A stretch of DNA of 64,000 bases from Eurosta solidaginis (Eukaryota; Arthropoda; Insecta; Diptera; Tephritidae), in contig NC_090323.1 in the NCBI RefSeq assembly GCF_040869045.1, positions 262,760,392 to 262,824,391 on the forward strand, written 5' to 3'. Positions 10,791 through 22,079 of the stretch are shown here, piece by piece. Below the pieces are notes generated by a model. That model made no database searches. It was not told the origin of the DNA and saw nothing but the letters and a program-made list of their open reading frames with translations. The position numbers and the translations under genes are program-made. The stretch's first letter is position 1; each line of letters begins with the position of its first letter.

Positions 10791-12529
10791 TTAATGAGGG
10801 TTTTAAAAGGGAGTGGTGGCAGTTGTATAGGTGGTCGCCTTTTCGAGATATAGCCATAAGGATGGACCAGGGGTGACTCTAGAATACGTTTGTAAAATAT
10901 GGGTATCAAACTAAAGGTGTTAATTAGTATTGTAAAAGGGAGTGGACCTTAGTTCTATAGGCAGACGCCTTTTCGAGGTATCGCAATAAAGGTGGACCAG
11001 GGGTGACTCTAGACTTTGTTTGTACGATATGGGTATCAAATTAAAGGTATTAATGAGGGTTTTAAAACGGAGTGGTGGTAGTTGTATATATGAAGGCGTT
11101 TTCCAGATATCGACGAAAATGTGCACCAGGGTGACCCAGAACATCATCTGTTGGATACCGTTAATTTATTTATATATGTAATACCTGCCAAGATTTCAAG
11201 GGTTTTTTATTTCGCACTGCAGAACTTTTTCATTTTCTTCTACTTAACATGGTAGGTGTCACACCCATTTTACAAAGTTTTTTCTAAACTTATATTTCGC
11301 GTCAATAAACCAATCCAATTACCATGTTTCATCCCTTTTTTCGTATTTGGTATAGAATTATGGCATTTTTTTAATTTTTCGTAATTTTCGATATCGTAAA
11401 AGTGGGTTTTAAAGGGTTTTAAAAGGGAGTGGTGGTAGTTGTATAGGTGGTCGCCTTTTCGAGATATCGCCATAAAGATGGACCAGGGGTGACCCTGGAA
11501 TTTGTTTGTACGATATGGGTATCAAATTAAAGGTATTAATGAGGGGTGACTCTAGACTTTGTTTGTCCAATATGGGTATCAAATGAAAGGTGTTAATGAG
11601 TATTTTTAAAAGGGAGTGGGCCTTCGTTCTATAGGTGGTCGCCTTTTCGAGATATCTCCATAAAGGTGGACCAGGGGTGACCCTAGAATTTGTTTGTACA
11701 ATATGGGTATCAAATTAAAGGTATTAATGAGGGTTTTAAAAGGGAGTGGTGGTAGTTGTATATATGAAGGCGTTTTCCAGATATCGACCAAAATGTGCAC
11801 CAGGGTGACCCAGAACATCATCTGTTGGATACCGTTAATTTATTTATATATGTAATACCTGCCGAGATTTCAAGGGTTTTTTATTTCGCACTGCAGAACT
11901 TTTTCATTTTCTTCTACTTAATATGGTAGGTGTCACAACCATTTTACAAAGTTTTTTCTAAAGTTATATTTCGCGTCAATAAACCAATCCAATTACCATG
12001 TTTCATCCCTTTTTTCGTATTTGGTATAGAATTATGGCATTTTTTTAATTTTTCGTAATTTTCGATATCGTAAAAGTGGGCGTGGTCATAGTCGGATGTC
12101 ATTCATTTTTTATACCAAGATAAAGTGCGTTCAGATAAGTACGTGAACTAAGTTCAGTAAAGATATGTCGATTTTTGTTCAAGTTATCGTGTTAACGGCC
12201 GAGCGGAAGGACAGACGGACGACTGTGTATAAAAACTGGGCGTGGCTTCAACCAATTTCGCCCATTTTCACAGAAAACAGTTAGCGTCATAAAATCTATG
12301 CCCCTGCCAAATTTCACAAGGATTGGTAAATTTTTGTTCGACTTATGGCATTAAAAGTATCCTAGACAAATTAAATGAAAAAGGGCGGAGCCACGCCCAT
12401 TTTGAAATTTTGTTTTATTTTTGTATTTTGTTGCACCATATCATTAGTGGAGTTGAATGTTGACATAATTTACTTATATACTGTAAAGATATTAAATTTT
12501 TTGTTAAATTTTTTTTTTTTTATTGTTAA

Positions 12530-12640
12530 TAGTTACCCTGAGGACGATTACCGAAGGTAATCGAAATATATCGGTTATACAAGAACTTCTTGTGTTTTAT
12601 TACACCTGACCTCGAGCCAGCTTAACCCACAGTTAAAATT
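12530..12640. repeat. insertion inside DINE-like copy
   Basis: Sequence beginning near ACCCTGAGGACGATTACCG and ending near CTCGAGCCAGCTTAACCC interrupts the AT-rich block that is continuous in other copies. It contains the small palindrome ATTACCGAAGGTAAT and may be the 3' end of another retroelement. Identity unknown. Confidence 0.45.
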
Positions 12641-13221
12641 TTACTTTAAAACAATTTTTTTTTAAGTGGGCGTGGTCCTTCTCCGATTTTGCTAATTTTT
12701 ATTAAGCGTACATATAGTAATAGGAGTAACGTTCCTGCCAAATTTCATCATGATATCTTCAACGACTGCCAAATTACACCTTGCAAAAGTTTAAATTACC
12801 TTCTTTTAAAAGTAGGCGGTGTCACGCCCATTGTCCAAAATTTTACTAATTTTCTATTCTACGTCATAAGTTCAACTCACCTACCAAATTTCATCGCTTT
12901 ATCTGTCTTTGGTAATGAATTATTGCACTTTTTCGGTTTTTCGAAATTTTCGATATCGTTCATTTTAAATAGCGATCTGAGATGAGAGCTCAGAAACCTG
13001 CATACCAAATTTCATCAAGATACCTCAAAACTTACTCAAGTTATCGTGTCAACAGACGGACGGACGGACGGACGGACATGGCTCAATCACATTTTTTTTC
13101 GATCCTGATTATTTTGATATATGGAAGTCTATATCTATCTCGATTCCTTTATACCTGTACAACCAACCGTTATGCAATCAAACTTAATATACTCTGTGAG
13201 CTCTGCTCAACTGAGTATAAA

Positions 13222-13675
13222 AAATGGGAAAAAACCCCCTTATCTGAACGATCGGTTGTATGGGATATATATTATATATAGCTCCGATCAAAGTGATTTT
13301 TTAGAACATCTTCTATGATATATTAGAATATATATCACGGAGTTTTACGTTTATACTTTCTAAACTGCGGCAGGTATGACCAAAATCGTCTTATCTGAAC
13401 GATCGGTTGTATGGGAGATATATGTTGTAGTAGTCCGATCATACGGGATCCGACAAATGTCTAATATAACACAAAAATACATCCTTGTGTGAAATTTCAT
13501 TGAGATGTCTCAAAATTTGAGGGACTAGTTTGCGTTCAAACAGACAGACAGGCGGACGGACAGACGGACATGGCTATATCAACTCAGTTCGTCGCCCTGA
13601 TCAATTCGGTGAGTCTATCTTCTATATTTCTCAACGTTACAAACATCGGACCAAAGTTAATATACCATTAGATAG
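13222..13675 (-). mobile_element. DINE-like family B, 5'-side fragment
   Basis: It carries the family B repeat block (GAACGATCGGTTGTATGGG, twice), a GGCGGACGGACAGACGGAC tract near 13551-13570, then GTTACAAACATCGGACC and TTAATATACCATT. The same blocks occur in reverse at 42735-43536. It sits directly against family A copy 9859-13220 and ends at a (TAGA)n run. Confidence 0.6.
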
Positions 13676-13683
13676 ATAGATAG

Positions 13684-14110
13684 ATGTTGTGAGGTTAAGC
13701 ACTGCGACCTATTGGTCTATTGTGCCCTCAATTCTCTTTACAACACTTCATCCAAGCCGAGTTCCCTGAGAAAATCCAGAATGGTTCCCGGCTTCAGAGA
13801 GTGTATGTGACTATTTCCTAGTTTGGATGATCCTAGGATTCTAAGTCTTCGTCTCGCGACTGCCTCACATTCCTTCAGGATGTGTTCTGCAGACTCATCT
13901 TCGACATCACAGAAGCGACAGAGGCTACTAGCTGATATGCCCAAATTAATGCATGTGGCTCTTTAGCCTACAGTGACCTGTGAGTATACCTGTTACCATC
14001 CTAAGGCTACTTTTTGGGAGGTTAATCATAGCCTTATATCGCTTCGAGTTGTACCCTCCTATTAGTGCCTTTGCCTGCCGAAGTCCTGGACTCGCGCCAT
14101 TTCGTGTTCA
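13684..14110 (-). pseudogene. LINE 3' end fragment with C-terminal zinc motif
   Basis: The minus strand encodes a LINE C-terminus: a C-x2-C-x8-H-x4-C knuckle in CRFCDVEDESAEHILKEC, then ARRRLRILGSSKLG and LDFLRELGL followed by a stop at 13738. The fragment ends at a (TATC)n tail at 13670-13685 (minus sense). This end type is shared by RT-RNase H LINEs (I/LOA/R1 groups), and the R.RLRFLG block also ends the LINE at 37430-38745. Upstream sequence decays with frameshifts. 5'-truncated. Confidence 0.65.
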
Positions 14111-14344
14111 GGAAAGGTATAAAAAAACCAAAAATGCATAATTAGTTACGTAAAGCATATTTGCTTGTGTGCATATGCGAATATTTCTATACACAAACAA
14201 AAAAAAACTTTACCTTAGTTAATAGTATTATCCTTGGAATTGAGCTATTTCATTTACAATGCCAATTCACGGTGGGTGGCACTTTTTAAAACAAAAGTGA
14301 CATTCAAACACTTCTACATAAAGATTTACACAAAAGTATATGTA

Positions 14345-14480
14345 TAAATTTATGTAGGGATTCAAGAGGTTGATAAGCGCAATACAAAGCTTTATAGCTT
14401 CAAAGCTTCCGCAATCCAATTGTCAACCTCGCCTACGTGAGGGGAATTCTCCCTGCAAAAAATGCGATTAGTCTAGGGTG
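14345..14480 (+). repeat. dispersed repeat fragment (copy 1)
   Basis: GGGATTCAAGAGG..., AATCCAATTGTCAACCTCGC and the neighbouring bases match the start of the repeat at 33150-33435 (GGGATTCAAGGG, CCCAATTGTCAACTTCACC). It is probably a piece of one short dispersed element. Confidence 0.5.
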
Positions 14481-14569
14481 AATCCGACATGAGTCGCAAA
14501 GGAAACTGCGACTATAGCCAGTTCTGATCTCTTTATATGCATTGGTGTGATCCTTGTTTGAGCATGTCG

Positions 14570-14745
14570 ACACTTCCTCTTTGTACCCCTTTGGGCACTG
14601 TTCGACAGCCCTCTTTGTACCCCTCCCCTACAGGGAGTGTCGGACCCATCCTCTTCGGACCTCTACGGGCACTGTCAGACAAGTCCTTTTGTTCGCCTAT
14701 AGGTACTGTCGGACAAGTCCTCTTTCTACCCGTACGGGTATACTT
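14570..14745. repeat. GC-rich minisatellite, ~34-40-bp period, five units
   Basis: Units starting CCTCTTTGTACCCC or a variant begin near 14576, 14610, 14650, 14685 and 14719. Most contain ACTGTCGGACAAG or a variant. The block stands out as GC-rich in AT-rich surroundings and is open in two frames because of its composition. No gene is claimed. Confidence 0.7.
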
Positions 14746-15074
14746 GCGTATTTTATAGTTTTATAAATTCTAATACAATATTCTTAATTTTCTTTCCTAT
14801 TGGTGTTGTGCAATAATAAAAATAAAACAAATATTACGATGATGGAACGTATGGTCCTAGTATCTTAGGTTCGGTATAGAGCTCCGCATTTTTCATAAAT
14901 AATTCTATTCAATCACATTTAATCTTTTTATTTTCAATTGGCTACATAAATTTCAAACTGACTTATGCCAAATATACCCAATAGGAACTAGAAGGGATCA
15001 ATTATACCCCAATGTGGACAAAAGGGATCTATCGCAGACGGCTCTCTATAGGCATTAATCCCACTATTTTTTGC

Positions 15075-15300
15075 AGGTCTGTTACAGATATGAGTGTATG
15101 ATACACATATGTAGCAGGCGAGGCTATGGCGACCCAAGCTCCTCATGGAACTAGGGGGTGAGGAGGGCGGGATGGCCTAGAAGGTTTAATGTGGTCATAT
15201 TAATCGTTCGGATCTATACCGGATCTATATCCGGCAAAGGACCATCAACATCGATAATACTCCCCAAAGCCGACGGGGAGTGTCTTTATCGTTAATACAA
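15075..15300 (+). repeat. dispersed repeat (copy 2), (CAA)n-tailed
   Basis: Shares GGTTTAATGTGGTCAT, GGATCTATATCCGGCAAAGG and GTGTCTTTATCGTTAATAC with 33240-33430, then ends in ACAACAACAA. A short, non-coding, A/C-tailed unit like this could be a SINE. No TSD was found. Confidence 0.5.
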
Positions 15301-17559
15301 CAACAAGAACATAAATTTATGTACATTAGATTGCAAGAAAATCGGCTTGAATCAAATGCTCATAAGATAATATAAACCCCAAAACTCAAACAACACAACT
15401 CCACGAGCCCTTCAAAACCAATCGACGATCCAAACAAGCCCACTCACTATTATGGGAAAAAAGTTATGACTGAGGAAGACCGATTCAGCGCTAGTTGGAA
15501 TAGTTGCTTGATTAATTTTCTTGTGGATTGGGCCGGGCACACTTAAATTCCAATCAAGAGGCTCATCCGAAAATACTTTGCATATTTGTGCATTTGTGAA
15601 TATCTCTGCAATTATTGCCATTCCCACTTTGTAATTTTCAGGTGGCGGAAGATGTATACGGTCATCAGAGTTCATCTTTCTCGCGATCTAAGTCAAGTTG
15701 AGTCGTCGCCACCCCGGAAAGGGATCCTCAATTGGAAAGCATGAAGGTCAGTAAGCTTTAGCTACTTAGAGAATCGTTGCTGGACAACGATGTTGTTTCG
15801 AATAAGACCATTCTTGACCCTGTGCAAGACCTCCAGAGATGCTTGTGAGCCGTGACTGAAATACCTCCGTCTTATTTTTATTCTTCCTTCATGCAGTTGC
15901 AGCAAAAGGGTTTCTCAGTTTGCATAGTATTTCAATAATTTCAGCAGACCGCTTGCTATCCAATTCCAATCAAACGATCTCGCTAGCCTGCGATATGTAA
16001 TGTTCATCCAGCGTTTTCTCAGCAGACTCGAACCAAATCTATAAAGAATCATGCCCCAGGTGGCTAGGGGTACTCGGCATTTCCTACAGTCATCTACATG
16101 CCCATGCGAGCCAGGAGGACTTCGTGACAACTGCAGGGTATACTGTGTGTCTGTGTAGTTCGATGCAACCCCAAGCAAAGTCAGACATTCCTATACCCAA
16201 TGGCATCTCATTTTAATTTAGGTATATATCAGCCGCTTGGTAGCAGCAATGGACCGCATTCCATCCACCGCTTGCTTAATAGCGGCAACATCCGTTAGGA
16301 AAACGCTCAGTAATAGGGCAACTTAAAATCGTAGTCCTCGCTATCTAGCAATAAGAATAATTACTGTCCCATATCTTAACTATATCGATTACCAGGTCGT
16401 CATTATCATTCCTTTAGTATTCTCCTCCGACCTTTAATCCTTCGGGCATTCGCTGAATTTTTGGCCGAAATTTCGGTCATTGTGACTATTTCCAGTAGCT
16501 CCTCACACTCTCGACATTCGTACACATGTTTCTTCCTCCTACGTCTATATTCCCCCTTCGCTACACGATAATTTGCGTACCTTGACTGATATGAATGGCG
16601 CAAATCGATATTAAGATTTCATAGAGTGCCTAGATGCAGTACACCGGTTGTATGGTGTTGTTGATTACAATGTAATGCCAAGTAGCTTGATGTATCTCTT
16701 ATGCCAAATGCGGGTACTGCAAGTGATTATATTGCCATGAGCGGTGAAGTCAATCAACCTGAAATCGTGTAAAGGTACGGCCAAAGGCCACTTGCGTCCG
16801 TTAAAATAAATTGTATATTTGGGGCCATCTCCTTGATGTGTGGTGTTACAGCGGGATTTTGATTCACAGCCGCGATCGACAGTACTTGGCGGTAAAGTAT
16901 CTTGCCCACTACAAAACCAATACCAAAGATGAGTTTTGTGCCTACCTGCATATGGTCGCTGTTGTAGACGTCGCACGACCCCATTGTCTTACCGCCCGCC
17001 CAGTGCTTTTTCTTCCTTCACTAAGACATCAGGAACCCGGTCTACTGCACTTTCTTGTGCAAGATTACTAAACTTCCAGGTACAAGCACTCATATCAAAG
17101 TCATGTTGTTGTTGTAGATGTGCTTTGCCCCAATCAATAGGTGCCACTACTCACAAATTGTCTTTATAGTCATCATATCATAGGCCTTAAACCTTTGCGT
17201 CAATCGCCTCCGCGGCTTTGTTTTAAGCCCTCCAGTTGTTGGTTTATAAAGATAATGAAAACAACTCATCACTTATTTAATGCGCGTCCTAATGTACATT
17301 ACTATTGTTAGAAACAAAGTTGTAGAACTGCTTTTAAATTTGAAGCTTATGTTAAGAGGGTTTCGGAAAAAACTTAAAATTTAGGGGCCGTCTCTTGTAA
17401 CTCAATTATTTTGTTTGGGAACGACCCAGTCTAATGTACATACCTCGATATGAGCATCGTACTCTATCAAATAAAATTAACAAAATCATCATAAATTTGT
17501 ATTGTTTTGTAAACTTTTCATATTTGCTCGTGACGCGTTTGTAGATTTATTTGTGTTTC
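15301..17559. other. unassigned sequence, possibly old retroelement or host DNA
   Basis: About 2.2 kb with no recognised domain on either strand. Open frames of 65-103 codons (for example minus strand 16665-16976) show nothing I can name. A short piece at 17335-17445 (TTTGAAGCTTATGTT, AGTCTAATGTACAT) has a partly similar, rearranged copy near 59360-59430. Otherwise I see no repeat boundary. Confidence 0.35.
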
Positions 17560-18883
17560 TTATACTTAGCTGAGCACAGCTCACAGAGTATATTAATTCT
17601 GTTCGCTTAAAAGTACCCCGTAACAGCATAATTAGATAAATTTAGACTTCCATATATCAAAATTATCAGGGTGAAAAATAAATTCATTAAGCCATGTCCG
17701 TCCGTCCGTCCGTCTGTCCGTAAACACGATAACTTGAGTAAATTTTGCGTTATCTTGATGAAATTTGGTATGTAGGTTCCTGAGCATCCATCTCAGATCG
17801 CTATTTAAAATGAACGATATTGGACTATAACCACGCCCACTTTTTCGATATGGAAAATTTCGAAAAACCGAAAAAGTGCGATAATTCATTACCAAAGACA
17901 GATAAAGCGATGAAACTTGGTAGGTGAGTTGAACTTATGACGCAGAATAGAAAATTAGTAAAATTTTGGACACCGGGCGTAGCACCGCCCACTTTTAAAA
18001 GGGAGTAATTTAAAACTTTTGCAAGCTGTAATTTGACAGTCGTTGAAGATATCATGATGAAATTTGGCAGGAATGTTACCCCTATTACTATATGTATGCT
18101 TAAAAAAATTAGCAAAATTGGAGAAGGACCACGCCCACTTAAAAAAAAATTTTTTTAAGTCAAATTTTAACAAAAAATTTATTATCTTTACAGTATATAA
18201 GTAAATTATGTCAACATTCAACTCCAGTAATGATATGGTGCAACAAAATACAAAAATAAAAGAAAATTTCAAAATGGGCATGGCTCCGCCCTTTTTCATT
18301 ACTTTTAATGCCATAATTCGAAAAAAAATTTACCAATCCTTGTGAAATTTGGTAGGGGCTTAGATCCTAGGACGATAACTTGTTTCTGTTAAAAAGGGCG
18401 AAATCGGTTGAAGCCACGCCCAGTTTTTATACACAGTCGACCGTCTGTCCTTCCGATCGGCCGTTAACACGATAACTTGAGCAAAAATCGATATATCTTT
18501 ACTAAACTCAGTTCACGTGCTTATCTGAATTCACTTTGTATTGGTATAAAAAATGGTTGAAATCCGACTATGACCACGTCCACTTTGTCGATATCGAAAA
18601 TTACGAAAAATGAAAAAAATTCCATAATTCTATACCAAATACGAAAAAAGGGATGAAACATGGTAATTGGATTGGTTTATTGACGCAAAATATAAGTTTA
18701 GAAAAAACTTTGTAAAATGGGTGTGACACCTACCATGTTAAGTAGAAGAAAATGAAAAAGTTCTGCAGGGCGAAATAAAAAACCCTTGAAATCTTGGCAG
18801 GAATACTGTTCGTGGTATTACATATATAAATAAATTAGCGGTATCCAACAGATGATGTTCTGGGTCACCCTGGTCCACATTCA
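17560..18883 (+). mobile_element. DINE-like family A, 3' end lost
   Basis: It starts with TTATACTTAGCTGAGC at 17560 and carries GTCCGTCCGTCCGTC at 17698. It runs through the usual interior to CTGGGTCACCCTGGTCCACA, where a minus-strand LINE tail begins. The tandem array and terminal hairpin are missing beyond that point. Confidence 0.75.
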
Positions 18884-18995
18884 ATAATTCACTTTATTAA
18901 GTCTATGATTACATAAATCTTACAGACTAGCAATTCTAAAATATTGTTTACAAAGAAATATATTCCAATATATGTATGAAGATTAAGTATATTAT
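18884..18995 (-). mobile_element. 3' end of CR1/jockey-group LINE (split)
   Basis: Minus-strand LINE 3' UTR (CTAGTCTGTAAGATT, CATAGACTTAATAAAGTG). It resembles the ends of the two plus-strand LINEs here (GTCTTTAAGATTATTGT at 32972; GTAAATAGTCTGTAAGGAT at 41790). It continues past the LTR element at 22798. Confidence 0.6.
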
Positions 18996-19712
18996 TGTCA
19001 CGGATATTAGCATCACTAAGCTATACCATCACTAAGGCGATGCTAAGGCCATGCCAAGCAGTATTTACGTCAATAATCAAATCATGTATACACATATATA
19101 AGGCAGCCGAAAGAGATGTCACACACAGATGCATTTACTTATACGCCTATGTGTACTCGAGAGACTGTAAACTACAAACATTCACATCAATAATTCAATC
19201 ATTATGTATCTACATAAACGAATAAATAATTGCGTCTACACATATGTACGCATACGAGCATCGGAGCGCACAAACACATGCATATATCTTATCTGAGTTG
19301 TCACAAGAGAGGGCAATAATTTGTGCACGTAGTTGTGGTTGGCGATTTTGTAGCCGAAACTAACTAGTAAGTTTTGGAAATAGAAGAGCCTAGATGTATG
19401 CAGCGTAAACTATAAAAGTGGCGCAAGCGGGTAAGAAGTAATTCAGTTTGATTTGAGTTGTCAAGCAGTTGCGAATAAAACGATATCTAGCGAGCAATAG
19501 CAGTATTGTTTTGAATAGTAGAGTTTCATTGAGCTATCAATCAGTTTGGTTATTAAGCTTGCTATTCGTTGCAAAGTATAAGTGTTATTGTGAAGTACTG
19601 TAATAAAGGCCATTTTTCAATTATTCAATATTGGAGTTATTTATTCAACAGTTTAGCGATACAAACTTAGCAGAGGGTTGCAACTAAAGGATTTGCAAGT
19701 AAATTCGTTACA
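18996..19712 (+). repeat. 5' LTR
   Basis: Begins TGTCACGGATATTAGC and ends TTCGTTACA. It holds a TATAAAAG box at 19411, a TCAGTTTG initiator at 19443 (about 33 bp downstream) and an AATAAA at 19602, so the R region should run from about 19445 to about 19625. Compared with the 3' LTR it differs by a 4-bp and a 6-bp indel and scattered substitutions. Confidence 0.9.
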
Positions 19713-19714
19713 AT

Positions 19715-19725
19715 TGGTGTCAGAA
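19715..19725 (+). promoter_or_regulatory. primer-binding site
   Basis: TGGTGTCAGAA begins two bases after the LTR. TGG is the complement of the tRNA CCA end, and GTCAG would pair with a tRNA-Leu-type acceptor end; the tRNA identity is inference. Confidence 0.75.
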
Positions 19726-19770
19726 GAGGAATTGTTGAATAAATTCCGAAGACTTCGAATAAACTTGGAC

Positions 19771-20598
19771 ATGCCAAAGTTGAGTGAATTGACGATCCAG
19801 CAACTGAAGGAGGAGTTGGAAGTCCGTGGAGTGGCTACTTTTGGCGATAAATCCCAGCTACAAAAACGACTAAGTGTAGCTATGGTATTTGAAGGAATCT
19901 ACAATGCTGAGGAGTATGACTTTCATTATGATAGCGACAAAACAACAACAAAAATGGAAGAAAAAAACGAAACACCGCAGACAGTGAGGAACACAGTATC
20001 TGTACAAACATCGACAATGGCATCTCAGCTGGAGTCACAGGAGGCACGCATTTCCGAAATGGCGTCGCAAATATCATCTCAATTGGAAGAACAGAAGACA
20101 TATATGTCATCTCAATTGGAAGCGCAAGAGGCACGTATATCTGGAATGTCGACAAACATTTCGGAACAGGTATCATCGCAGCTCTTTGCGAAACTGGACG
20201 AGCAGGATGCAAAAATTTTACAACTCGAGGACAAAATTTATGCCGAGAGAGAAGCGTTGAAAGGTCTTATGCAACAGTTACAACTAAATCGCTCAGCTGG
20301 TCCAGCGAGCAATCCGAAGATAAAAACTCCATCTTTTGACGGCTCTGTTCCTTTCGAGGTATTCAAGCTTCAATTTGAGAAGACCGCAGCAGTGAACAAC
20401 TGGAGTGCGGAAGATAAAGTTGCTGCACAATTCGTGGCATTGAAAGGATCTGCTGCTGAAATCCTACAAACTATTCCCGAGGGAGAGCGGAACAACTACG
20501 AAACATTGATGAGTGCTCTAGAGAGGCGATACGGAAGCGAACACAGGAAGCAGATACACCAAGTAGAGTTGCAAAACCGCTACCAAAAAGCTAATTAG
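19771..20598 (+). pseudogene. gag: gag, N-terminal part, ends at premature TAG
   Basis: The open frame extends into the LTR, but the first ATG after the primer-binding site is at 19771. The product begins with a SAP-like helix-turn-helix (LSELTIQQLKEELEVRG), then a Gln/Ser-rich coiled-coil region with repeated MASQ/MSSQLE segments, then a gag core ending NRYQKAN. A TAG at 20596-20598 interrupts it. The frame continues without shift directly afterwards (TLQEFASDVERLAHL), so the stop looks like a single nonsense change in an otherwise open Gag. Programmed readthrough is possible but unsupported. Confidence 0.8.
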
Positions 20599-22068
20599 AC
20601 TTTGCAGGAGTTTGCGTCAGATGTCGAAAGGCTTGCACATTTGGCGAATGCCGACGCACCCGTGGAATACACCGAAAGAGTAAAAATTCAGAGCTTTATA
20701 AATGGCATACGGGACGTAGAAACGAAGCGAGCCACATACGCAAACCCAAAGCCAACATTTGCAGAGACGGTATCACATGCATTGACTCAGGCAACCGCCT
20801 CACTATTGAGTAAACCAGCATACAAAGCTCATCGTGTGGAAGTGGAAAGACCAGATTGGGTAGACACAATTTTGAAAGCACTGAAGAGATTACAACAAAA
20901 TAATGCCGGAGTTATGAAGTGTTTCAAGTGCGGTAACCCAAGTCACCTTGCACGTCATTGCAGAACCGGTCATGGTAGTTCCAACTTTACTGGTCGTAAA
21001 CGCAAAGCTGAAGGAGATAAACAAGAGCGAATCAAATGTAAAAGTCGAGGACTTGCCCTAGCTATGGAATGTCGTGTGATACCTATCTCGCAAACTGGAA
21101 GGAAATCGAGCAGTCCTACCGTCAAAGGAAATGTGGATGGCAAGGAGCGTGTACTGACTGTAGATACGGGCGCATCTCATTCATTGATCCGATCTGATTT
21201 GGGCAACAGGAAAGTAAAGCCATTACCTGGAGCAAGATTGCGTACGATTACTGGCGAGTATAACCAAGTCCAGGGAGAAGTGGTATGTGAGGTCTTAATT
21301 GGGGAGGTCATGGTTCTACAAAAATTCGTTGTGGCAGAAATCGTTGAAGAAGTCATATTGGGAGTGGACTTCTTGGTTGACCATGACATCAAGATCGATA
21401 TGCAGAGAAGTATGATGCGTTATGAGAACCAGGATATACCACTTAATTTCAAGTTGGAGAAAGGGTTCAGTAGTAATCGAGTACTGGTGGAGAAGACTCG
21501 ACAAAAACCGCGGAAGTCAAAGGCAAAGGTTAATAGGTCGAATGGGCGAAATAAAGCAAAATCAAAAGTACCTGCGAGAGAAACACTGGAATTGGCAAAA
21601 CCTAAAAGACGCAGGAAAACGAAGCAACGAATTTCCGAGAAAGAATGCGAGGGCAGTTTCAAGCCGGAGCGCACTACTGTTGTGAAACGTGGGAACGATA
21701 CTGATTATGCGAAGCCAATCCGTCAAGCGCAAGCTCTACGAAGTAGTTCATTGGCCAAGCAACAGAGTGCGAGGAAACGATCCAGGATAATGAGTAGTAA
21801 GATGAAACACAGGTACGACAAGGAAAATAATTTGGAAAGTTTCCGGGAGGGAGATTTGGTACTGTTATACAACCCTCACCGGCGGAAAGGTGTTCCATCC
21901 AAATTTCGGTGCAGTTGGAAAGGCCCATACAAGGTTGTGAAGAAGATCAGTGATACCATCTACCGCATACAAAGCATTGAGAAACCACGGAGTAGAAGAG
22001 TGGTACATTTGGCGATGCTAGCAGCGTTTAGATCGAGAGATTTGTCTGATCGGGACGATCAGACTTAG
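20599..22068 (+). pseudogene. gag zinc knuckle - protease - integrase C-terminus fusion
   Basis: In order: the rest of gag; a CCHC knuckle CFKCGNPSHLARHC at about 20919-20960; a retropepsin with VDTGASHSLI (21160-21190) and EEVILGVDFLVDHD (21344-21385); a Lys/Arg-rich linker of about 100 residues; then the integrase tail with SSKMKHRYDKENN, DLVLLYNPHRRKG and the GPYKVV motif at 21922. The stop is TAG at 22066. A complete Gypsy polyprotein would have about 800 residues of RT, RNase H and integrase between protease and tail. They are missing, yet the frame is open throughout. It would give a Gag-PR product with a chromatin-targeting-type tail. Downstream of the gag TAG it is intact. Confidence 0.85.
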
Positions 22069-22079
22069 GTGGAGTGCAG
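22067..22079 (+). promoter_or_regulatory. polypurine tract before 3' LTR
   Basis: AGGTGGAGTGCAG lies directly before the 3' LTR TG. The second copy has AGGTGGAGGGCAG at the same place. Confidence 0.7.

Larger units (their letters stand above)
9859..13220 (-). mobile_element. DINE-like family A, long copy with expanded array
   Basis: Complete by its ends: ACAAGTAAGGAAGG plus hairpin at 9859 and CAACTGAGTATAA at 13220. It is 3.4 kb, roughly twice copy 1. The extra length comes from a tandem array (about 10010-11100) and from an internal duplication. The block from the array through AATTTATTTATATATGTAATACC to the TTCGATATCG region occurs at 11040-11400 and again at 11715-12075, with the array restarting at 11405. 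A (GGAC)n tract lies at 13053-13078. About 110 bp at 12530-12640 are absent from other copies. No coding capacity. Confidence 0.8.

Noticed and set aside
16665..17169. Coding exons in 76-103-codon frames on both strands
   Set aside because: No recognisable motif; opposite-strand frames cover the same bases equally well.
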